In this document: piece by piece, positions 34,321 through 43,404 of the stretch | Numbering within the stretch: position 1 is the stretch's first letter | Layout: every line of letters starts with the position of its first letter | NCBI RefSeq assembly: GCF_001282685.1 | Contig: NZ_LN875035.1 | Location: 724,250-788,249, forward strand | Direction: 5' to 3' | Length of the DNA stretch: 64,000 nt | Source: Niameybacter massiliensis | GTDB lineage: Bacteria > Bacillota > Clostridia > Lachnospirales > Cellulosilyticaceae | The notes under the pieces: generated by a model | What the model saw: only the letters and a program-made list of their open reading frames with translations | Database searches by the model: none | Told to the model about the DNA's origin: nothing | Position numbers and translations under genes: made by a program

Positions 34321-34350
34321 ATCTATCTATCTATCTATCTATCTATCTAT
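34321..34350. repeat. (ATCT)7.5 tetranucleotide microsatellite upstream of kdpD
   Basis: Thirty bases of ATCT repeat lie 25 bp before the kdpD start codon, between kdpC and kdpD. On the coding strand it reads AGAT. Its length could vary by slipped-strand mispairing and change spacing between a promoter or upstream mRNA and the kdpD ribosome site. Confidence 0.85.
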
Positions 34351-34376
34351 TATTTATGTATGCTCTACTTTATCAT

Positions 34377-34422
34377 ATATAATGGAGGTATTATATTATT
34401 CCATATAATACCTCCATTATAT
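34377..34422 (-). terminator. 20-bp perfect hairpin after kdpC
   Basis: Arms 34377-34396 and 34403-34422 are perfect complements with a 6-nt loop. It follows the kdpC stop by 8 bases. No good U-run follows, so it may be a partial terminator or an mRNA-stabilising hairpin setting the ratio of kdpABC to kdpDE. Confidence 0.6.
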
Positions 34423-34430
34423 CAATTTTG

Positions 34431-35027
34431 TTATAAAACACCATCTAATATTAAATTTACTTTTAATACATTTACTGTAGGTTCACCAAATACACCTAAA
34501 AAGGCCTCTGTCGTTGCCTGAGTAATGGCATCTTCTACTACACTTTTTTCAATACCACGAACTTTAGCAATACGACTGACTTGATAGCTTGCTGCAGCTA
34601 TACTAATATGAGGATCTAATCCACTACCTGAACAAGTCACAAGATCAACTGGGATTTTATCTAAATCTCCAGCATATTGCTTAAGATAGGCTACTCGCTC
34701 TGAAACTAACTTTTCATAACTTTCACTTGCTGGACTTAAATTAGAAGGTGTAGCATACATCAGCTTATTTCCTTGTTCATCTTTAAAAGTAGAAGTATCA
34801 CTATTCATGATACGTCCCCACATATACTGCTCTCCTGTAAACTGTTGTCCCAGTAACTCACTCCCATACTTTTTACCATTTACTTCTATAATACTGCCAT
34901 TGGCCTTTTCTTTAAAAGCCACTTGGCTTATTCCCGTTACAACTAATGGGTACATACCACCACATAATACTGTAAAAATTATAAGTAGCCCTATAGCCTT
35001 TACAAGTAGACCTTTTAAACATTTCAT
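34431..35027 (-). CDS. kdpC: potassium-transporting ATPase subunit KdpC
   Basis: A 198-aa single-span subunit needed for assembly and ATP affinity of the KdpFABC pump. The N-terminal helix (LLVKAIGLLIIFTVLCGGMY) is followed by the family stretches GSELLGQQF, YMWGRIM, TPSNLSPASE, TCSGSGLDPHISIAAA and YQVSRIAKVRG. I start at the ATG at 35027 behind GGGAGG. The GTG at 35042 overlaps that site and is rejected. It follows kdpB by 32 bases. Confidence 0.95.
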   Translation of the reverse strand: MKCLKGLLVKAIGLLIIFTVLCGGMYPLVVTGISQVAFKEKANGSIIEVNGKKYGSELLGQQFTGEQYMWGRIMNSDTSTFKDEQGNKLMYATPSNLSPASESYEKLVSERVAYLKQYAGDLDKIPVDLVTCSGSGLDPHISIAAASYQVSRIAKVRGIEKSVVEDAITQATTEAFLGVFGEPTVNVLKVNLILDGVL

Positions 35028-35059
35028 TCTATTTCCTCCCACATTCTCTATTCCACACT

Positions 35060-37132
35060 TTAAGCTACAATGCCTAACGCTACAATGATGACATCAATCA
35101 ACTTTACAAAGATAAAAGGTGTAATCATACCCCCTACTCCGTAAATAAAAAGGTTACGGCAAAGTAATCTACCTGCTGATACCTCTCTATACTTAACACC
35201 TTTAAGCGCTAGTGGTATAAGTGCAATAATAACTAATGCATTATAAATAATAGCTGAAAAGATCGCACTCTCGGCACTATGCAATCCCATAATATTAAGT
35301 GCACTTAAACCTGGATAAATACTCATGAATAAAGCTGGAATAATAGCAAAATATTTGGCTAGGTCATTGGCAATACTAAAAGTCGTTAGACTACCTCGTG
35401 TCATTAAAAGTTGCTTACCTATTCGAACAATTTCAATCAGCTTTGTAGGTGATGAATCTAAATCTACCATATTACCTGCTTCTTTAGCTGCTTGTGTACC
35501 TGAATTCATGGCTACAGCAACATCTGCTTGTGCAAGAGCAGGTGCATCATTAGTTCCATCTCCTGTCATGGCAACTAAATGTCCTTTAGCCTGAAAGTTA
35601 CGAATCATCTCAAGTTTCCCTTCTGGTGTTGCCTCTGCTAAAAAGTCATCTACCCCTGCCTCTGCTGCAATAGCTGCTGCTGTTAAAGGATTATCTCCTG
35701 TAATCATAATGGTTTTAATCCCCATTTTGCGTAGATCTGCAAATTTCTCTTTAACGCCTTCTTTAATAATATCTTTTAAATAAATGACGCCTAATATTTC
35801 ATAATTTTTTGTAACAACGAGTGGTGTTCCACCTTGCTTAGCAATTTGCATAACCACTTCTTCACAGGCTTTACTATATAGTCCACCTTGTGCTTCTACA
35901 TACTGCTTAATAGAATCTGCAGCGCCTTTACGAATTTCTATATTTTTTAAATTGACGCCACTCATACGTGTTTTAGCTGAAAAAGGTACAAACTCAATTT
36001 TTAATTCACTTAGATTTCTTTCACGAATTCCAAATTGTTCTTTTGCTAAGACAACTACACTGCGCCCTTCTGGTGTTTCATCTGGTAAGGAAGAAAGTTG
36101 TGCCGCATCAGCTACCTCTTCTACCGTATGCCCATCTACAGGAATAAAAGCACTTGCCTGTCTATTACCTAATGTAATGGTTCCTGTTTTATCTAACATG
36201 AGAATATCTACATCTCCTGCAGCTTCTATGGCACGCCCACTCATTGCAAGTACATTAGCCTCATTAAGTCTACTCATCCCTGCAATCCCTATAGCTGAAA
36301 GGAGTGCACCGATAGTCGTTGGTGCAAGACAAACAAGTAAGGCAATAAGCGCTGTGATTGAAGTTGGGTTCTCTATGCCTACTTGTTTTGCTGCAAAATC
36401 TGAGTAGGTATAAAGAGAAGCTGTTACTGTAATAAAAATAATAGTTAAAGCCATTAAAAAGATCTGTAGCGCAATTTCATTTGGTGTCTTTTTCCTACTT
36501 GCGCCTTCTACCATAGCAATCATTTTATCTAAAAAGCTTTCTCCTGCCTCATTGGTAACACCTACAACAATCCAATCTGAAATAACTGTAGTACCACCTG
36601 TTACTGCACTGCGATCGCCACCCGCTTCACGAATAACAGGTGCTGACTCTCCTGTAATAGCACTTTCATCTACAGATGCAGCCCCTTCTAGCACCTCACC
36701 ATCGGCTGGAATTTGCTCACCTGCCTTTACTAATACTAAATCACCCTTTTTAAGATGAGCTGAAGAAATAACTGTTAAATGCTCTTTGTCTTCTATGGAA
36801 AGCATTTTATAAGCATCTACATCTTTTTTTGCCATACGTAATGCATCTGCTTGTGCTTTTCCACGCCCCTCAGCTATTGCTTCTGCAAAATTAGCAAATA
36901 ATACAGTAAACCAAAGTACAATGGCTATACCTAATATGAACCCTGTTGGTGCATCCTTAATTCCAAAGAGTGCCAATACAAAAAGACCTGAGGTTAAAAT
37001 GGCGGATACATAAACCAAGAACATAACTGGGTTGGCTAATTGTGTTTTGGGTGCTAACTTTATAAAAGAATCTTTAAGTGCACGGCTGATCATCTTAGAA
37101 TCCACCATACCCTTTTTAGAATTTGTCTTCAT
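35060..37132 (-). CDS. kdpB: potassium-transporting ATPase ATP-binding subunit KdpB
   Basis: A 690-aa P-type ATPase that hydrolyses ATP for high-affinity potassium uptake. It has the phosphorylation motif [11 protein letters not shown] (Asp near 315), the actuator motif [12 protein letters not shown], the KGAADSI segment and hinge [20 protein letters not shown]. The length is normal for KdpB. It lies 11 bases after kdpA. Confidence 0.98.
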   Translation of the reverse strand: MKTNSKKGMVDSKMISRALKDSFIKLAPKTQLANPVMFLVYVSAILTSGLFVLALFGIKDAPTGFILGIAIVLWFTVLFANFAEAIAEGRGKAQADALRMAKKDVDAYKMLSIEDKEHLTVISSAHLKKGDLVLVKAGEQIPADGEVLEGAASVDESAITGESAPVIREAGGDRSAVTGGTTVISDWIVVGVTNEAGESFLDKMIAMVEGASRKKTPNEIALQIFLMALTIIFITVTASLYTYSDFAAKQVGIENPTSITALIALLVCLAPTTIGALLSAIGIAGMSRLNEANVLAMSGRAIEAAGDVDILMLDKTGTITLGNRQASAFIPVDGHTVEEVADAAQLSSLPDETPEGRSVVVLAKEQFGIRERNLSELKIEFVPFSAKTRMSGVNLKNIEIRKGAADSIKQYVEAQGGLYSKACEEVVMQIAKQGGTPLVVTKNYEILGVIYLKDIIKEGVKEKFADLRKMGIKTIMITGDNPLTAAAIAAEAGVDDFLAEATPEGKLEMIRNFQAKGHLVAMTGDGTNDAPALAQADVAVAMNSGTQAAKEAGNMVDLDSSPTKLIEIVRIGKQLLMTRGSLTTFSIANDLAKYFAIIPALFMSIYPGLSALNIMGLHSAESAIFSAIIYNALVIIALIPLALKGVKYREVSAGRLLCRNLFIYGVGGMITPFIFVKLIDVIIVALGIVA

Positions 37133-37143
37133 TTTTGGTCCTC

Positions 37144-38892
37144 CTAACCTAACATTTGAAAGTACTCTGCAATAGGTCCAAGCGCAAGCGCTGGGAAGAA
37201 GCTTAATGCCCCTATTAAAAGTACGACAAAAACAAGTAATCCTACGAATAATCCATTACAGGTTGAAAGTGTTCCTGACGTTACTGCAATATGCTTTTTC
37301 TTTGCTAAACTTCCTGCTAAAGCTAGCATTGCAAACATAGGTACAAACCTTGCAAACAACATCATAATCCCTATGGATAAATTGATAAATGGCGTATTGG
37401 CATTAAAGCCTGCAAATGCCGAACCATTATTACCTCCTGCTGATGAATAAGCATATAAAAGTTCTGAAAAACCATGAGCACCTGCATTATTTAAACTTTG
37501 ATTAACAGATGGCACCATAGCAGCTATACCACTTCCTATTAAGATGACAATAGGTGTAGCAAGGCATGTAATGACAGCCATCTTCATTTCAAAAGGCTCT
37601 ATTTTCTTACCTAGATATTCTGGTGTACGTCCTACCATAAGACCTGCCATAAATACAGTAAGAATTACAAAAGCAAGCATACCATATAGCCCACATCCTA
37701 CACCTCCAAAAACGACTTCCCCAAGTTGCATCTGTAACATGGTCATCATGCCACCAAGTGGTGTGTAAGAATCATGCATAGAGTTAACGGATCCATTTGA
37801 AGCTGCAGTCGTATACGTTGCCCATATAGATGAACCTACAATTCCAAATCTTGATTCCTTACCTTCCATATTGCCACCAGCTTGTTGATAGGTAGATAAA
37901 TCTACTTCCCCTGCCTGTGCAAGCTGTGGTGTAGCCTGCTGTTCACTCACTCCAATAACGCCTAATGCCATGACAAGTAAAATCATCATTGCCATAAAAA
38001 TGGCCTTACCTTGTTTTTTATTCTTTACATTCCTACCAAAGGTAAAACATAAAGCAGCTGGAATAAGTAATATTGCAGTCACTTCTATAAGATTAGAAAG
38101 TCCTGTTGGGTTTTCAAATGGATGTGCAGAATTCACACCAAAGAATCCTCCTCCATTTGTCCCAAGCTGTTTAATTGCAATTTGACTTGCCGCTGGTCCC
38201 ATAGGTACCACTTGCTCTGTAACAGTTGCTCCCTCTTCATCTTTAATAGGTTCAACTAATTCAACTGTATCATAAGGTTTTAAGTTCTGCACAACACCTT
38301 GTGATACAAGAAATAAAGAGGTCACTATAGATAACGGAAGTAGCACATATAAGATAATCCTTGTTAAATCCACCCAAAAGCTTCCAAGTCCTTCACTTTT
38401 CACTTTTAAAAAGCCTCTTATCACTGCAAACAAAACAGCTATCCCTGTTGATGCAGAAACAAAATTTTGCACTGTTAAACCAAACATCTGAGTAAAATAC
38501 GTCAAACTTGATTCACCACTATAAGCTTGCCAATTGGTATTGGTGATAAAGCTTGCTGCATTGTTAAAAGCTAAATGCCAACTTGTTCCTCCTAATCCCT
38601 CTGGATTTAAAGGTAATAATCCTTGTATCATATGTAAAATAAATAATAAGATAAATCCTATACCATTAAATAAGGCGACACTAAGCGCATAATGCTTCCA
38701 TGTCATATCTTCCTTTTCATTAATACGCAAAAGTTTATAAATCATCTTTTCACATGGTATCAATAACTTAGATAAAAAAACATGTTCCCCATTCATAATC
38801 TTTCCTATATAAGCACCTAATGGTATGGCCAAAAGCACTAATACAACTAAGTAAAGCCCATATTTTAATATTGTAAACATTCTTTTATTCAC
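37144..38892 (-). CDS. kdpA: potassium-transporting ATPase channel subunit KdpA
   Basis: A 582-aa channel-like subunit with about ten membrane spans and four filter-like repeats (for example [53 protein letters not shown]). These set K+ selectivity. It starts the kdpABC run behind an AAAGGAGTG site. I find no separate kdpF in 38893-39008. Confidence 0.97.
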   Translation of the reverse strand: MNKRMFTILKYGLYLVVLVLLAIPLGAYIGKIMNGEHVFLSKLLIPCEKMIYKLLRINEKEDMTWKHYALSVALFNGIGFILLFILHMIQGLLPLNPEGLGGTSWHLAFNNAASFITNTNWQAYSGESSLTYFTQMFGLTVQNFVSASTGIAVLFAVIRGFLKVKSEGLGSFWVDLTRIILYVLLPLSIVTSLFLVSQGVVQNLKPYDTVELVEPIKDEEGATVTEQVVPMGPAASQIAIKQLGTNGGGFFGVNSAHPFENPTGLSNLIEVTAILLIPAALCFTFGRNVKNKKQGKAIFMAMMILLVMALGVIGVSEQQATPQLAQAGEVDLSTYQQAGGNMEGKESRFGIVGSSIWATYTTAASNGSVNSMHDSYTPLGGMMTMLQMQLGEVVFGGVGCGLYGMLAFVILTVFMAGLMVGRTPEYLGKKIEPFEMKMAVITCLATPIVILIGSGIAAMVPSVNQSLNNAGAHGFSELLYAYSSAGGNNGSAFAGFNANTPFINLSIGIMMLFARFVPMFAMLALAGSLAKKKHIAVTSGTLSTCNGLFVGLLVFVVLLIGALSFFPALALGPIAEYFQMLG

Positions 38893-38936
38893 TCCTTTAA
38901 ATTATCATTCCTGCTCTATTGCCTTTACATGTATGT

Positions 38937-39004
38937 AGTATATTCAATCTCAAATTAAATAGGCATTAGAGAAATAAGCTTAAACATTAAAATTACATTA
39001 AAAT
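38937..39004 (-). promoter_or_regulatory. kdpA promoter with tandem 11-bp KdpE-type operator
   Basis: Two adjacent 11-bp repeats, AACATTAAAAT (38983-38993) and TACATTAAAAT (38994-39004), have the tandem layout bound by OmpR/PhoB-family regulators. On the minus strand TATACT begins at 38942, 41 bp from the near edge of the operator, with no -35 hexamer. The same spacing occurs upstream of the small gene at 39164. Confidence 0.7.
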
Positions 39005-39008
39005 CTCT

Positions 39009-39164
39009 TTACATGAGTAACCACGCTAGCATTCCACCAAACATTGCACATAGACTCACGCCACCGATCAAGCATAGGGTGTAGATCGTAAAACCTCCTA
39101 CGAGAAGTATAATAGGATGCCTGCTTATCCAATGACTAAATAATTTTTCTTTATCTATTTTCAT
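39009..39164 (-). CDS. 51-aa membrane protein upstream of kdpA
   Basis: A 51-aa protein from the ATG at 39164 with AGAGGTGAG 6 bases upstream. It has a short basic N-terminus (MKIDKEKLFSHWISRHP) and one or two hydrophobic segments (IILLVGGFTIYTLCLIGG, CAMFGGMLAWLL). It is not KdpF, which is about 30 aa and different in sequence. It lies directly upstream of the kdpA promoter and has its own copy of the KdpE-type operator. It may be a small accessory or regulatory peptide of potassium uptake. No family is recognised. Confidence 0.65.
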   Translation of the reverse strand: MKIDKEKLFSHWISRHPIILLVGGFTIYTLCLIGGVSLCAMFGGMLAWLLM

Positions 39165-39208
39165 ACTCTACTCACCTCTAGATTTTTAGTAGATTGTGTT
39201 CTACCTTA

Positions 39209-39276
39209 ATTCTAGCAGTGTGTAAATAAAATCAGGATTAAGATCTCTTTATTTAACATTAAAATCTAATTAAAAT
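39209..39276 (-). promoter_or_regulatory. promoter of the 51-aa gene with tandem 11-bp KdpE-type operator
   Basis: AACATTAAAAT (39255-39265) and CTAATTAAAAT (39266-39276) are adjacent repeats. The first half-site is identical to that before kdpA. On the minus strand TAGAAT begins at 39214, 41 bp from the operator edge, the same distance as at kdpA. Confidence 0.68.
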
Positions 39277-39282
39277 AATTAA

Positions 39283-39747
39283 CTTACATTTTCTCATTAT
39301 GAATGTATTCCTACTGACTATACTGCTGCTCTTGAACATGAACATAAACTGAGTGATTTAGCAGCTTCCTATATATATGAAGAATCTCCTGATTTTCTCT
39401 TTCTCTATTTAGGCTATACAGATATTGCTGGATACAAGCACAGTTGGATGGCACCTCACTATTTAGAAGCAGTTGCAAATGCTTCTCATTGCATTGAAAA
39501 AATTATGGAGTATCTACCAAAAAATTATAATGTGTGCATTACAGCTCATCATAGTGGTCATCATTGTACCCATAATACAGATTGTATGGAAGATATGACC
39601 ATTCCTCTTATTTGTCATGGTCCCATTTTCCAACCTAATCACCTTTTAGCAAATGTAAATATCAAAGACATTGCACCAACTCTTATTCAAATTTTAGGGC
39701 TTATACCTCCTTCAGACTGGAAATGGCACTACTTATTAGATCATTAA
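39283..39747 (+). pseudogene. remnant of an alkaline-phosphatase-superfamily phosphoesterase
   Basis: The frame is open from 39283 to the TAA at 39745 but has no start or ribosome site and begins mid-domain, so only about 155 C-terminal residues remain. FLFLYLGYTDIAGYKHSWM, MEDMTIPLICHGPIF and IKDIAPTLIQILGL match the C-terminal half of nucleotide-pyrophosphatase/phosphodiesterase-like proteins. The metal-binding ADHGGHDRTHGTD segment of such enzymes reads AHHSGHHCTHNTD here, so a key Asp is lost. Both truncation and active-site decay point to a dead gene. An internal ATG at 39448 could give 99 aa but is unlikely to be functional. Confidence 0.7.
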
Positions 39748-39793
39748 TTTTACCATTTAGAACTCTCTTTTTTTACTAATAAAATTACACAAC

Positions 39794-39849
39794 AAAAGTT
39801 CCCATAAAAGAGTTATTTGTATAGAAATAACTTTTTTATGGGAACTTTT
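39794..39849. terminator. 25-bp inverted repeat terminator after the phosphoesterase remnant
   Basis: Arms 39794-39818 and 39825-39849 pair over 25 bp with one G-T, a 6-nt loop and T-rich 3' flank. It is probably the surviving terminator of the decayed gene. Confidence 0.85.
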
Positions 39850-40219
39850 CATTTAAATAAATATAACAGGCATTACTACCCTCTTTTTCTATGACTTTAT
39901 CACAAAACCTTTTTAAAATATATTCTAAATTTTTAATATTTATTTCACATTTTAACTTGTTTATTCATTTTATATTCATAATTCCTCTGATTATTTTAAC
40001 TATCAAAGCTTTATATTCATCATTAAAATCTATATTAAATTTAATTTTTGTAACTTTACTAATAGCTTTTACTATACATTATACACAATTATAACTTCTG
40101 TTTTAAGTCATTTTTTACTCCATTTTGGTTGTTTTTGAACAAAGTTTAAATTTTTTTATATTTTTTGTCTTGAAACACTTTAATACTTCTTAACTTTATG
40201 ATATTATCTATACATATTA
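39850..40219. other. T-rich intergenic region without a convincing gene
   Basis: Very AT-rich. An open frame at 39891-40094 gives only a Phe/Ile/Leu-rich string typical of T-rich DNA and has no ribosome site. It holds the upstream promoter region of the solute-binding protein gene, for which I see no clear -35/-10 pair. Confidence 0.5.
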
Positions 40220-40258
40220 AACAGTTCTTAACTTCCACTTAACTTTTTAAGAACTGTT
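40220..40258 (+). promoter_or_regulatory. 12-bp inverted repeat upstream of the solute-binding protein gene
   Basis: AACAGTTCTTAA (40220-40231) and TTAAGAACTGTT (40247-40258) are perfect complements 63 bases before the start codon. TTAACTT-like direct repeats fill the 15-nt spacer. It could be a regulator operator or a leader hairpin that protects the mRNA. Confidence 0.5.
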
Positions 40259-40320
40259 AACCATATTTATAAAGTGAATCAATTAATTTTTATCACTTTA
40301 TTACAAGGACAGGAGAATGA

Positions 40321-41907
40321 ATGATGACTAAATTTACTAGAGTTTTAACTTTAGCAACAGCTTCAATGCTCGTTTTATCTTCAGTAGCAGGTTGTAGTAA
40401 ACCAGCAACAGATAACGGATCAACTGGTACACCTTCTACTTCAGTAGAAGCTAACCAAACAATTAACCTTGAAGGTTACCCAATCGTACCTGAGCGTATC
40501 GACTTAACTGCTTTCGCTTACGGTGAACCAGGACAAGGTAGCTGGGATGATTACCCAGTATTCAAAGAACTTGCTGAAAAAACAAATGTATTCGTAGATT
40601 TCGAAACAGTAAGTGGTGATGGTGCAACAGAAAAACTTAACTTAGTTTTAGCATCAAATAAACTTCCTGATATGTTCTTCTCAGGCTTAAGTTCATCAAT
40701 GATTAACAAATATGCAGGAATGGGCTTATTCATGCCTTTAAATGATCTTATTGATCAATATGCACCAAACATTAGTGCTTTACTTGCTGAAAGACCAGAC
40801 ATCAAAAAAGCAATTACAATGCCAGATGGTAACATCTACTCTATCCCAGCTGTAAATGCAACTGCTGGTCAAGCAACAACTCAACTTTGCATTAACAAAA
40901 CTTGGTTAGATAAATTAGGTTTAGAAGTACCAACAACAACAGATGAATTCTACGAAGTATTAAAAGCTTTCAAAACTCAAGATCCTAACGGAAATGGTAA
41001 AGCTGATGAAATTGGAATGTCATACGAACCAGTACCTCCATATGATGTATGGAATGGTGACACAGGTTTCAGTGGTGCATTCGGTGTTGTAACACTTACA
41101 GGAAGCATGATGCTTAATAATGATCAATCAGAACTTATCTACACTCCTGTTCAAGAAGGTTATAAAGAATACATCAAATGGACAAGTACACTTTACACAG
41201 AAGGTTTATTAGATACAGAACTTTTCACACAAGATCATAACCAATACATGGCTAAAGTAAGCTCAGATTACCTTGGAGCATACTTAACAAACGGACCAAT
41301 CGCTGGCGGTGCTTGTGAATTCATCGCTATCGAACCTTTAGCAGGTCCAGATGGAACAAAATTATGGTCACAATTTGACTATAGTATCGATAAAAACCGT
41401 GCAATCATCTCTGCAACATGCTCTAACCCAGCTGCAGCAATGCGTTATATCGATTCATTCTTCGAAAAAGAACATTCTTTAAAACTTAGATATGGTAACC
41501 GTTTAGAAGCGCGTGGCGATCAATGGGAAATCATGCCTAGCGAACCAGGTGCACAAAGTGAATGTCCAAGTGCTTACGTTCCAACATTAGAAACTGTTGA
41601 AATCAAAACACAAGACCTTATTCAAACACCAGACGGTATTGCTGCTGATGAAAGACAAGCAATGTACGCTCCTTACTTAGCACCATACGTACCAAACATG
41701 AACTTAACTCCAGAAGAGTCAAAAGAACTTTCTGCACTTCAAACAGACTTACAAGACTTCGTTAACCTTAACAAAGCTAAATGGACAACAGGTCAAAACA
41801 ATATTGATGCTGAATGGGATAAATATGTAGCTCAACTTAACCAAATGGGCTTAACAAGATACATGGAAATCTACAACGGCGCATACCAAAGATACTTAGG
41901 CAACTAA
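40321..41907 (+). CDS. orphan extracellular solute-binding lipoprotein (oligosaccharide type)
   Basis: A 528-aa receptor of the family-1 sugar-type binding proteins (LplA-like). The signal peptide ends in the lipobox VAGC, giving lipidated Cys25. Core motifs include LNLVLASNKLPDMFFSG, LFMPLNDLIDQYAPNI, YSIPAVNATAGQATTQLCIN, WLDKLGLEVPTTTDEF and PNGNGKADEIG. AGGAG lies 5 bases before the ATG. No permease or ATPase is adjacent, so it probably works with a transporter encoded elsewhere. Its codons favour C-ending TTC, TAC and AAC much more than its neighbours, a sign of high expression. Confidence 0.9.
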   Translation: MMTKFTRVLTLATASMLVLSSVAGCSKPATDNGSTGTPSTSVEANQTINLEGYPIVPERIDLTAFAYGEPGQGSWDDYPVFKELAEKTNVFVDFETVSGDGATEKLNLVLASNKLPDMFFSGLSSSMINKYAGMGLFMPLNDLIDQYAPNISALLAERPDIKKAITMPDGNIYSIPAVNATAGQATTQLCINKTWLDKLGLEVPTTTDEFYEVLKAFKTQDPNGNGKADEIGMSYEPVPPYDVWNGDTGFSGAFGVVTLTGSMMLNNDQSELIYTPVQEGYKEYIKWTSTLYTEGLLDTELFTQDHNQYMAKVSSDYLGAYLTNGPIAGGACEFIAIEPLAGPDGTKLWSQFDYSIDKNRAIISATCSNPAAAMRYIDSFFEKEHSLKLRYGNRLEARGDQWEIMPSEPGAQSECPSAYVPTLETVEIKTQDLIQTPDGIAADERQAMYAPYLAPYVPNMNLTPEESKELSALQTDLQDFVNLNKAKWTTGQNNIDAEWDKYVAQLNQMGLTRYMEIYNGAYQRYLGN

Positions 41908-41913
41908 TATCTT

Positions 41914-41943
41914 AAAAGGAGATGTCATATGACATCTCCTTTT
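41914..41943 (+). terminator. intrinsic terminator of the solute-binding protein gene
   Basis: A 15-bp perfect palindrome around CATATG (AAAAGGAGATGTCA arms) followed by TTTTTTATTT, 7 bases after the stop. Confidence 0.9.
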
Positions 41944-42026
41944 TTATTTATTTTTAACTCTATTTCGCTTTATTACTCTATGGTATAATAAAATTTATAC
42001 ACATTATTCTGTAAAAAGGAGTTCTT

Positions 42027-43373
42027 ATGAAAGATTTAACTCAAGGTAATGAAGCAAAAGTTTTGCTCCAATTTGCATTCCCTTTAATTGTAGGAAATAT
42101 ATTTCAACAGTTTTATAATATTGCAGATACTATTTTGGTTGGTAAATTTGTAGGTTCTGATGCCCTCGCTGCTGTCGGTTCCTCTTTTTCTATAGTTATC
42201 TTTTTAACTTCAATTATTATAGGACTTTGCATGGGTGCTTCTACTCTATTTGCTCATTTTTTTGGTGCAAAAGAAATCTCATTACTAAAAAAAAGTATTT
42301 ATAATGGCTTCATTTTTATCGCTCTTTTAACGCTTATTCTTAACGTCTTAGTCCTTAGCTTCAGTACTCCAATCTTACAACTTGTACATACACCTGAAAG
42401 TATATTTACAGCTACTAAAACCTATTTGACCATTATCTTTTATGGATTAGGCTTTACCTTCTTATACAACTACTTTAGTTGTTTATTAAGAGCCCTTGGT
42501 AATTCCTTTATGCCCTTAATCTTTTTAATTGTTTCATCTTTACTTAATATTGTCCTAGATCTTATTTTCATAATAGGTTTTCAGATGGGTGTAGAAGGTG
42601 CTGCCCTTGCTACCATTATTGCTCAAGCTTTCTCTGCACTACTCATTACATTTTATAGTACAAAAAAGCTCTCCTTCTTACATTACACTAAACAAGATTT
42701 TCGCCTTAACATACCACTTATGAAACAATTAATTCATTACAGTGTTTTTACAAGTATCCAACAATCCATTATGAACTTCGGCATTTTAATGATTCAAGGT
42801 CTTGTAAACACTTTCGGTGTATCTGTAATGGCTGCATTTGCTGCCGCCGTTAAAATTGACGCCTTTGCTTATATGCCAGCACAAGATTTTGGAAATGCTT
42901 TTGCTATTTATATTGCTCAAAATAAAGGTGCCAGACAAACCAAGCGTATACATAAAGGTATTAAAATTGCCTTAGGTATTTCAACCCTCTTTTGTGCTAT
43001 TGCTTCACTGTGTGTTCTTTTATTTGCCACACCACTTTTAACATTATTTATCTCAAAAGACGCACTAGAAATTCTCCACTATGGCAAAGAATACTTATGG
43101 ATTGTTTCAACATTTTATATCCTTATCGGTTACCTTTTCTTAAGCTATGGGTACTATAGAGGCATAGGTAAAGCCAATATTTCTGTTATTCTAACCGTTA
43201 TCTCTCTTGGATTACGTGTAGCCCTTGCTTATACGTTCGCTCCTTCACTTGGTGTTGTTGCTATTTGGTGGGCTATTCCTGTAGGTTGGTTTATTGCTGA
43301 TCTTACAAGTCTTTGTTTTTATATCTATTTTAAAAAGAATCATTCTAATCCTATAAATACAAAAGCCTGCTAA
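42027..43373 (+). CDS. MATE family efflux transporter
   Basis: A 448-aa integral membrane protein with about twelve hydrophobic segments in two halves. MATE hallmarks are PLIVGNIFQQFYNIADTILV, FVGSDALAAVGSSF, FSCLLRALGNSFMPLIF and a matching second-half FGVSVMAAFAAAVKIDAFAY. It exports cationic drugs or metabolites using a sodium or proton gradient. AAAAAGGAG precedes the ATG. It stands alone, and the terminator overlaps its stop. Confidence 0.93.
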   Translation: MKDLTQGNEAKVLLQFAFPLIVGNIFQQFYNIADTILVGKFVGSDALAAVGSSFSIVIFLTSIIIGLCMGASTLFAHFFGAKEISLLKKSIYNGFIFIALLTLILNVLVLSFSTPILQLVHTPESIFTATKTYLTIIFYGLGFTFLYNYFSCLLRALGNSFMPLIFLIVSSLLNIVLDLIFIIGFQMGVEGAALATIIAQAFSALLITFYSTKKLSFLHYTKQDFRLNIPLMKQLIHYSVFTSIQQSIMNFGILMIQGLVNTFGVSVMAAFAAAVKIDAFAYMPAQDFGNAFAIYIAQNKGARQTKRIHKGIKIALGISTLFCAIASLCVLLFATPLLTLFISKDALEILHYGKEYLWIVSTFYILIGYLFLSYGYYRGIGKANISVILTVISLGLRVALAYTFAPSLGVVAIWWAIPVGWFIADLTSLCFYIYFKKNHSNPINTKAC

Positions 43374-43398
43374 TGGATAAAATCCATTAGCAGGCTTT
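43362..43398. terminator. bidirectional terminator between MATE and alcohol dehydrogenase genes
   Basis: A perfect 17-bp stem (43362-43378 with 43382-43398) with a 3-nt loop and A/T runs on both sides, for two convergent genes. Confidence 0.9.
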
Positions 43399-43404
43399 AT
43401 TTTA

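Noticed and set aside
38893-39008. kdpF upstream of kdpA
   Set aside because: Only a nine-codon frame is open here. The 51-aa protein at 39009-39164 does not resemble KdpF in sequence or length.
39891-40094. 67-aa hydrophobic open frame on the plus strand
   Set aside because: No ribosome site, composition is what T-rich DNA gives by chance (Phe, Ile, Leu), and no neighbouring gene suggests a role.
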